From Gammaproteobacteria bacterium (GTDB lineage Bacteria; Pseudomonadota; Gammaproteobacteria; SZUA-229): a DNA stretch of 20,062 nt. Below, piece by piece: positions 15,404 through 20,062 of the stretch. Under the pieces are notes generated by a model, which saw only the letters and a program-made list of their open reading frames with translations, ran no database searches and was not told where the DNA came from. The stretch lies in assembly GCA_030637945.1 (NCBI GenBank), contig DAOWFN010000174.1, forward strand, positions 1 to 20,062, written 5' to 3'. Made by a program: the position numbers and the translations under genes. How positions within the stretch are numbered: position 1 is the first letter of the stretch; each line of letters opens with the position of its first letter.

Positions 15404-15886
15404 CTAATCCCTAAAGTTATTAAAGTTTAACGGTAAATCTATATCTGCAGATTTCAAAAAAGCCATCACCGCCTGCAGATCATCACGCTTTTTGCCCGTC
15501 ACACGGACTTGTTCGCCCTGTATCGCAGCCTGCACTTTAAATTTTTGCTCCTTGATCATCTTGGTGATCTTTTTCGCATCCTCTTTATCGATACCGTGTT
15601 TGACGTTAATCGTCTGGTAGGCACGCAGACCTCTCTCTTCCACTTTGCCACGATCCAGGCAACGGTTATCGATGCCGCGCTTAGATAATTTATTCACCAT
15701 GATGTCACGCATCTGTTTTAACTGGAAATCACTGGCCGCTTCCAAACTCATCTCGTATTCTTTTAGTGTCACTTTCGCGTCACTGCCTTTAAAATCGAAT
15801 CGGTTCGAAATTTCACGGTTCATCTGATCAACCGCATTGGTTAATTCATGGCTATCGACTTCAGCAACAATATCAAAAGATGGCAT
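15404..15886 (-). CDS. yajQ: YajQ family nucleotide-binding protein
   Basis: The protein has 160 residues, the usual YajQ length, and starts MPSFDIVAEVDSHELTNAVDQ. The conserved segments NRFDFKGSDAKV, KLSKRGIDNRCLD, VKHGIDKEDAKKITKMIKEQ and FNNFRD are all present. It has two ferredoxin-like domains. Some homologues, in Xanthomonas and Pseudomonas, bind cyclic di-GMP and act in signalling; others are of unknown role. GGAG precedes the ATG at 7 bp. It stands alone, converging with rsmJ and divergent from the DUF423 gene. Confidence 0.95.
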   Translation of the reverse strand: MPSFDIVAEVDSHELTNAVDQMNREISNRFDFKGSDAKVTLKEYEMSLEAASDFQLKQMRDIMVNKLSKRGIDNRCLDRGKVEERGLRAYQTINVKHGIDKEDAKKITKMIKEQKFKVQAAIQGEQVRVTGKKRDDLQAVMAFLKSADIDLPLNFNNFRD

Positions 15887-15967
15887 GCAAATTCTCCACT
15901 AGTCGCTCTTTGCTATCCATTGCACCGCGACATACCTTCCATCCATGGACATAACTGATTAAAATAA

Positions 15968-16025
15968 ATCGTCAGGAACGATCTATCATGTAAGCCCCAA
16001 AAGGGGGAGTATCAAAGGATGATAC
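15968..16025. repeat. Three small hairpins in the yajQ/DUF423 divergent region
   Basis: Three short inverted repeats stand in a row: ATCGT/ACGAT (15968-15982), CCCC/GGGG around AAAA (15995-16007) and GTATC/GATAC (16009-16025). They lie 60-120 bp upstream of the DUF423 gene. None is followed by a T-tract on either strand. They may structure the leader or be chance. The rest of the 201-bp gap shows no ORF with support. Confidence 0.3.
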
Positions 16026-16087
16026 GAATAATAAAAACTTTACGACATATATTACTAATTTCATGCCCCAAACAAAAGGTTTTATAC

Positions 16088-16477
16088 ATGGCTAAATTAA
16101 ACACTGTTAATTTAATCATCGCCGCAGGTGCTTTCAATGCATTTATTGCTGTTGGTGCAGGTGCATTTGCCGCACATGGTCTAAAAAACTTATTGAGTAT
16201 CGAATATCTCAACACCTTCAAAACCGCTGCAGACTACCAGCTGATGCATGGCGTAGGCCTGATACTCATCGGCCTGTTAAGCAAGCTCAATCCCGGTCAT
16301 TACATGATTGCCGCGGCTACTTTCATGTTCGCCGGAATTATTTTATTTAGCGGCAGTCTATACCTCCTTACATTAACAGACACAAAATGGCTTGGCATGA
16401 TCACGCCGATCGGTGGTATATTTTTCCTGGCATCATGGTTAATGGTGGGATTTAATTATTTATATCGCAAAGAGTAA
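16088..16477 (+). CDS. DUF423 family small membrane protein (YgdD-like)
   Basis: The protein has 129 residues and about four membrane helices. The N-terminal helix is rich in alanine and glycine, followed by the family motif GAGAFAAHGLKN at about 23-34, a helix around MHGVGLILIGL and the end segment ITPIGGIFFLASWLMVGF. The ATG at 16088 has AAAGG 8 bases upstream and fits the family length. An in-frame ATG 69 bases earlier abuts its own AAAGG without a spacer and would add a non-membrane extension, so it was not used. The function of this widespread family is unknown. It is followed 20 bp later by the SRPBCC gene, probably in one transcript. Confidence 0.9.
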   Translation: MAKLNTVNLIIAAGAFNAFIAVGAGAFAAHGLKNLLSIEYLNTFKTAADYQLMHGVGLILIGLLSKLNPGHYMIAAATFMFAGIILFSGSLYLLTLTDTKWLGMITPIGGIFFLASWLMVGFNYLYRKE

Positions 16478-16497
16478 TCTCAACCTGGGAGAACAAT

Positions 16498-16938
16498 ATG
16501 GCAGGCATCTATCATCAAGTCGGCGTCAATGTTGATATAACTAGCGTCTATCAGGCCATCACCTCACAAGAAGGCCTGTCTAACTGGTGGACAAAAACCA
16601 CTGGTGACACGAGTGTTGGCAGCAAGTTAAATTTTCATTTCAACGAACAAATAATTGAGATGACCATCCTGGAGTTAATAACCGATAAAAAAATTGTTTG
16701 GCAATGCACGGAAAAAAAAGGTGAATGGAAAGATACCATCATCACATTTAACCTTGAAGCTACAGATGAACAGATCTTTATTAATTTCTCACATACAAAC
16801 TGGGCCGAACAGTCTAACTTATGCTCGCATTGCAGCACTAAATGGGCAGTATTTATGTTAAGCCTGAAAACATATCTGGAAACAGGAAAAGGTCGGGCGT
16901 TCCCTGATGATGTACACATAAATCATATGAATTTTTAA
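16498..16938 (+). CDS. SRPBCC (START/AHSA1-like) domain protein
   Basis: The protein has 146 residues and is a single SRPBCC fold. The N-terminal strand and helix ITSVYQAITSQEGLSNWW are the typical AHSA1-like opening. Beta strands follow (ITDKKIVWQC, TIITFNLEAT, FINFSHTNW), then a long C-terminal helix TKWAVFMLSLKTYLETG. Such proteins have a deep hydrophobic pocket that binds lipids or other small hydrophobic ligands, or act as stress-related co-chaperones. The ligand here is unknown. A CysXXCys (CSHC) lies just before the last helix. GGGAG precedes the ATG. It lies directly after the DUF423 gene and converges with trmJ, with 23 bp between the stops. Confidence 0.85.
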   Translation: MAGIYHQVGVNVDITSVYQAITSQEGLSNWWTKTTGDTSVGSKLNFHFNEQIIEMTILELITDKKIVWQCTEKKGEWKDTIITFNLEATDEQIFINFSHTNWAEQSNLCSHCSTKWAVFMLSLKTYLETGKGRAFPDDVHINHMNF

Positions 16939-16961
16939 CATTCTAATTCTGGCAGATATGA

Positions 16962-17720
16962 TTAGCGCGGACGTTTTTTATCCTGTATCGCCGAGCAGAT
17001 ACCACGAATGATACTTAATTCACGCTGCGTTGTACCTGCGCGGTTAAACAATCCTTTCAATCGTCGCATAACTATATCCGGATTATTGGTTCCGAAAAAA
17101 CCGAGATAGTCCAATGCATCTTGAAGATGTGTATGCATACCATCCAGTTGCGCCGAGTTAGCCAGAGCATCGTAGCGACATTTGTTGCCTTTGTGTTTTG
17201 TTGCTTTACTCTCCATCAGAGCAAGGCGATATTCATAACAAACCACTTGCACCGCAGCCGCCAAATTTAAAGAACTGAAATCTGGGTTGGTTGGGATATG
17301 TAAAAGTGCATTACATTTCTCCATCTCTCCATTGGTTAATCCGCTATTTTCACGACCAAAAACGATAGCAATATCGCCCTGCTCGATATGCTCAAGGGAT
17401 TTCCGCACACAATCCCGAGGATTTAATATCGGCCACTCTATCGTTCTCAGACGTGCACTGGTCCCCGCCACCCAGACGCAGCCAGAAATTGCCTGCTGCA
17501 AGTCTTTGGCTAACACCACGTTATCCAGTATATCGACTGCGCCAACAGACCGGCTTATCGCTTCCAAAGATGGATACTCTTTGGGATCGACCAGGGTTAA
17601 TTTCGACAAGCCCATGTTTTTCATCGCCCTGGCGGCAGCGCCGATATTACCCGGGTGCGAGGTATTCACCAGAATAATGCGGATATTATTGAATAGTGAT
17701 GTATCTGCCTGCTGTGTCAT
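16962..17720 (-). CDS. trmJ: tRNA (cytidine/uridine-32-2'-O)-methyltransferase TrmJ
   Basis: The protein has 252 residues. It has the SPOUT/TrmH fold with motif 1 NTSHPGNIGAAARAMKNMG (about 19-37), motif 2 IAIVFGRENSGLTNGE and motif 3 SSLNLAAAVQVVCYE, which form the trefoil knot that binds SAM. A C-terminal helical extension is typical of TrmJ. It methylates the ribose at position 32 in the tRNA anticodon loop. It lies head to head with suhB, as in E. coli, but no iscR is seen after it. Instead it converges on an SRPBCC gene. Confidence 0.95.
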   Translation of the reverse strand: MTQQADTSLFNNIRIILVNTSHPGNIGAAARAMKNMGLSKLTLVDPKEYPSLEAISRSVGAVDILDNVVLAKDLQQAISGCVWVAGTSARLRTIEWPILNPRDCVRKSLEHIEQGDIAIVFGRENSGLTNGEMEKCNALLHIPTNPDFSSLNLAAAVQVVCYEYRLALMESKATKHKGNKCRYDALANSAQLDGMHTHLQDALDYLGFFGTNNPDIVMRRLKGLFNRAGTTQRELSIIRGICSAIQDKKRPR

Positions 17721-17781
17721 GGCGCGTATTCTGCTATGCTACGCGGCAAATTAATACAGTTAATTTATTTTTTTAACCAAA

Positions 17782-17791
17782 CGCTCTTTAA
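17782..17791 (+). promoter_or_regulatory. boxA-like Nus-factor site in the suhB leader
   Basis: CGCTCTTTAA lies about 175 bp upstream of suhB on the sense strand. It matches the core GCTCTTTAA of the rrn boxA that binds NusB/NusE. In E. coli the Nus complex, which includes SuhB, represses suhB through a boxA in its leader, and such sites are reported upstream of Nus-factor genes in other species. A role here is inferred from this match and the gene behind it. Confidence 0.6.
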
Positions 17792-17796
17792 AAACT

Positions 17797-17960
17797 TATA
17801 CCTTTCACGTTTGAGAATTCTCTGTTTAGAGTGTGTCGCTCATGGTGAAGGACAAGGCGCAAAAACGCCGCTAGAGCAATCTCTAGCCAGATTTTGCAAC
17901 GACGCCATTCGCCATGAACGGCGCGCTATAAATAGAGTATTTTTGAACGTGAAAGGTATA
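17797..17960. mobile_element. 164-bp imperfect palindrome with 15-bp terminal inverted repeats, MITE-like
   Basis: TATACCTTTCACGTT (17797-17811) is the perfect reverse complement of 17946-17960. The symmetry continues inward: the two 82-base halves can be paired without gaps around a centre at 17878.5. The centre is CTAGAG-CAAT-CTCTAG (17871-17886), and CATGG flanked by similar bases matches in both arms. No ORF with support lies inside. The shape fits a nonautonomous palindromic element or a long RNA hairpin. The right terminal repeat contains GAAAGG (17951-17956), the suhB ribosome-binding site. No target-site duplication was recognised, and there is no second copy in this window. Confidence 0.6.
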
Positions 17961-17962
17961 CT

Positions 17963-18769
17963 ATGCAACCAATGGTAAATATTGCAGTACGTGCTGCGCG
18001 CGCTGCTGGGGACATTATTGTCCGCAACATGGATCGACTTGACCGAATCAAGGTTGTCACCAAACAAAACAATGACTTCGTCAGCAGTGTCGACCACATG
18101 GCTGAAGAAGAGATTATTGCGACGATCAAATATGCTTATCCAGATCATGGAATCCTCGCTGAAGAAAGCGGCACCCAGTCAGAAGACTCGGATTTCCAAT
18201 GGATCATTGACCCGCTGGATGGCACCACAAATTTCTTGCATGGTTTTCCACAATTTGCCGTTTCTATTGCCTTAAAACATAAAGGTCGTCTTGAAGTGGG
18301 CGTTATTTACGACCCGCTATCACAGGAGCTGTTTACTGCTTCACGTGGAAACGGCGCTATGCTTAATGATAAAAAAATTCGTGTTACCAGCCACAAAGGG
18401 CTGGAAAATGCATTGCTTGGTACAGGATTCCCCTATTACGACCAAAGCTATCTGGATACCTATCTGGAAACCATGAAAGCACTGATGCAGAAAACCGCCG
18501 GCCTAAGGCGCCCGGGTTCTGCAGCACTAGACCTTGCCTGGTTAGCAGCGGGTCGCATCGATGGGTTCTGGGAATTTAATCTGAAAGCCTGGGATATCGC
18601 TGCCGGCGCCCTCATCGTCAGGGAAGCAGGCGGTATCGTCAGTGACTTTGAAAATAAAGATGGTTATCTTGAAAGCGGCGATATCATCGCGGCAGCACCT
18701 AAAGTTTTTCCGGAAATGATAAAAATCATTCAGGAAAAAGTGAATAACAGTAACTATCTAAAAAGATAA
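17963..18769 (+). CDS. suhB: Inositol-1-monophosphatase family protein / Nus factor SuhB
   Basis: The protein has 268 residues, the E. coli SuhB length. Metal-binding motifs of the Mg-dependent phosphatase family are complete: E67-E68 in AEES, DPLDGTTNF at 83-91 and WDIAAGA at 210-216. The segment LRRPGSAALDLAW at 181-193 matches SuhB. SuhB dephosphorylates inositol-1-phosphate in vitro. Its main role in E. coli is as part of the NusA/B/E/G antitermination complex on rRNA operons. The ATG at 17963 has GAAAGG 6 bases upstream, inside the right arm of a 164-bp palindrome, and a boxA-like site lies beyond that. It is divergent from trmJ. Confidence 0.95.
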   Translation: MQPMVNIAVRAARAAGDIIVRNMDRLDRIKVVTKQNNDFVSSVDHMAEEEIIATIKYAYPDHGILAEESGTQSEDSDFQWIIDPLDGTTNFLHGFPQFAVSIALKHKGRLEVGVIYDPLSQELFTASRGNGAMLNDKKIRVTSHKGLENALLGTGFPYYDQSYLDTYLETMKALMQKTAGLRRPGSAALDLAWLAAGRIDGFWEFNLKAWDIAAGALIVREAGGIVSDFENKDGYLESGDIIAAAPKVFPEMIKIIQEKVNNSNYLKR

Positions 18770-18815
18770 GATCGAATTCTGGCGCCAGGGGCAAAAGTAT
18801 AAAATCTTCAGGCTT

Positions 18816-18850
18816 TTCATTTTTCACTATTCATTGTTCACTTTTCACTG
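18816..18850. repeat. Five tandem heptamers (TTCAYTN) at the 3' end of ibaG
   Basis: Five consecutive 7-mers lie head to tail: TTCATTT, TTCACTA, TTCATTG, TTCACTT and TTCACTG. Positions 1-4 and 6 never vary. The last unit covers the ibaG stop codon (18845-18847). On the minus strand the unit reads NARTGAA. The remainder of the 75-bp suhB/ibaG gap holds only a 10-bp palindrome, CTGGCGCCAG (18779-18788), with no terminator. Confidence 0.75.
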
Positions 18851-19084
18851 CTTGTCAGCCCACTCAGACTTTGTATAAGCTTTAATGGTCAGGGCATGAA
18901 TAGCACCACTTTGTATATGTTCGTTTACTAGCGCATAAACCATTTTTTGCTCTGCCACCATGGTTTTCCCTTCGAACTCATCTGATACCACGATTGCGGT
19001 ATACTTGCTGCCATCTGCAGTTACCGTAGCTTCGCAGCCACTGATGCCAGCTTCGATTATACTTTTCACTTCACTTGTTTCCAT
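18845..19084 (-). CDS. ibaG: BolA family protein IbaG
   Basis: The protein has 79 residues with one BolA/IbaG fold: an N-terminal helix METSEVKSIIEAG, strands around CEATVTADGSKYTAIVVS, a helix around MVAEQKMVYALVNEHI and the end segment AIHALTIKAYTKSEW. H63 in this last segment is the invariant histidine that coordinates a [2Fe-2S] cluster with a monothiol glutaredoxin (Grx4) in this family. C17 lies in the variable loop before the second strand. IbaG resembles this better than BolA does, by length and the IKAYTxxEW ending. It is linked to acid stress and iron-sulfur handling. It is not beside murA or mla genes as in E. coli. It is divergent from rlmM, with an 88-bp gap, and a heptamer repeat runs into its stop codon. 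Confidence 0.88.
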   Translation of the reverse strand: METSEVKSIIEAGISGCEATVTADGSKYTAIVVSDEFEGKTMVAEQKMVYALVNEHIQSGAIHALTIKAYTKSEWADKQ

Positions 19085-19172
19085 CTCAACCTCAACACTA
19101 AAAATTATTACGATATGTTACAACGCCTGCTTTCATTTGACACCCTACTTTCAATGGCGGAATTAAATCATA

Positions 19173-20062
19173 ATGTTTAATCAGCTGGTGTTGCTGTGCC
19201 GTCCGGGCTTTGAAAAAGAATGCGCAGGTGAAATCATGGAATGGGCTAACCGGTATCAGTTCCCTGCCTATGCACAGACAAATGATCGATCGGGTGTCGT
19301 TTTACTCGTCAGCAGCAGTGATTTACGTACAGATGAATTAATTACAAAAATAGACTTTCGGCAATTAATTTTTACTCGCCAATGGTTTGCCTCCAGTAAA
19401 GACGTCCTTACCTTACCTGAGACCAACCGTTTAGCTGATATTTTAGCGGTCACTAATTCTTTTGAAGAAAATTTCTATGACGTAGAACTGGATTATGCTG
19501 ACACCAATGAAGGAAAGTCGCTAAATAAATTCTGCAAGCAATTTAAACCTCATCTTGTCAGCGCGTTAAAAAAGAGTCGTTTATTATCAACTCATGCAAG
19601 ATGGCGGCTGCACCTGTTTTTCACAGACTCACTTCACGTCACCGTAGGCGTCTCCCCGATCGACAATAGCGCCGCAGACGCCATGGGAATAATCCGTTTA
19701 AAGATGCCGGGTAAAGCACCCAGCCGCTCAACCTTAAAAATGGAAGAAGCTATACACTGGTTCTTATCCACAAAACAACGGGCGGAAACAATAAAAAATG
19801 GCATGACCGTAGTCGATCTGGGTGCTGCGCCCGGCGGCTGGACATGGCAATTCGTACAGCGAGATTGCCTGGTCACTGCCATTGATAACGGCCCGATGGA
19901 TAATGATTTAATGAAAACCGGCATGGTTGAACACATAAAAACTGACGCATTTACATATGCGCCAACTAAAAAAGCAGACTGGCTAGTTTGCGACATGGCG
20001 GAAAGACCATTACATGTCAGTCGCTTAATCGCACGCTGGTTCGCCGACGATCAATGTCGCAA
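19173..20062 (+). CDS. rlmM: 23S rRNA (cytidine-2498-2'-O)-methyltransferase RlmM (3' end outside window)
   Basis: The first 296 codons are present; E. coli RlmM has about 366, so the C-terminal part is cut off. The start is ATG at 19173 (MFNQLVLLCRPGFEKECAGEI). An N-terminal THUMP-like region covers about 1-185. The RrmJ-like methyltransferase domain follows, with the SAM motif TVVDLGAAPGGWTWQF and the later CDMAERP segment, which holds the second acidic residue of the K-D-K-E catalytic set. RlmM adds a 2'-O-methyl group to C2498 in the peptidyl-transferase centre of 23S rRNA. It is divergent from ibaG. Confidence 0.95.
   Translation, partial: MFNQLVLLCRPGFEKECAGEIMEWANRYQFPAYAQTNDRSGVVLLVSSSDLRTDELITKIDFRQLIFTRQWFASSKDVLTLPETNRLADILAVTNSFEENFYDVELDYADTNEGKSLNKFCKQFKPHLVSALKKSRLLSTHARWRLHLFFTDSLHVTVGVSPIDNSAADAMGIIRLKMPGKAPSRSTLKMEEAIHWFLSTKQRAETIKNGMTVVDLGAAPGGWTWQFVQRDCLVTAIDNGPMDNDLMKTGMVEHIKTDAFTYAPTKKADWLVCDMAERPLHVSRLIARWFADDQCR

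Noticed and set aside
15904..15912. Second boxA-like string CGCTCTTTG upstream of the DUF423 gene
   Set aside because: It lacks the AA after CTTT needed for a good boxA and precedes no Nus-related gene; probably chance.
16019..16087. Upstream in-frame ATG for the DUF423 gene
   Set aside because: Its AAAGG touches the ATG with no spacer, and the extension is not part of the family; the ATG at 16088 has a proper ribosome-binding site.
17840..18148. Antisense open frame over the suhB start
   Set aside because: It is a shadow of suhB and the palindrome, with no family resemblance.

Overview
The window looks like chromosomal core DNA from a free-living gammaproteobacterium that is not GC-rich by eye. 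The gene order tig-clpP-clpX-lon-hupB-ppiD, the enzymes RsmJ, RlmM, TrmJ and TatD, and the head-to-head suhB/trmJ pair are all gammaproteobacterial traits. Genus cannot be assigned from the sequence alone. There are no insertion sequences with a transposase, no prophage genes and no CRISPR array.

Layout. Positions 1-492 hold the 5' part of a sodium:dicarboxylate/amino-acid symporter gene (minus strand, running off the edge). Positions 563-10338 form a long minus-strand protein-quality-control block. Read in the direction of transcription it contains a tRNA operon (Pro-Arg-His-Lys-Leu) behind a strong stable-RNA promoter, trigger factor, ClpP, ClpX, Lon, HU-beta, tRNA-Val, tRNA-Asp and the periplasmic chaperone PpiD. 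These proteins follow nascent chains from the ribosome exit (Tig) to cytosolic degradation (ClpXP, Lon) and to folding outside the inner membrane (PpiD). folD reads away from the tRNA operon.

Positions 11346-14537 (minus strand) are the most interesting accessory stretch. tatD is followed by two paralogous DUF1538 membrane proteins, a PII-like protein and a two-CBS-domain protein, with start/stop overlaps at two junctions. This has the form of a two-subunit membrane transporter with two predicted ligand-sensing regulators. Divergent from tatD lies rsmJ, whose conserved N-terminus extends well upstream of any ATG, GTG or TTG, so an ATT start is proposed.

Positions 15404-20062 carry small housekeeping genes in alternating directions: yajQ, a DUF423 membrane protein, an SRPBCC protein, trmJ, suhB, ibaG and the 5' part of rlmM. 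The suhB leader carries a boxA-like Nus-factor site followed at once by a 164-bp imperfect palindrome whose right arm contains the suhB ribosome-binding site. A five-unit heptamer repeat overlaps the ibaG stop codon, and a diverged copy of the hupB 3' end lies just after the hupB stop.
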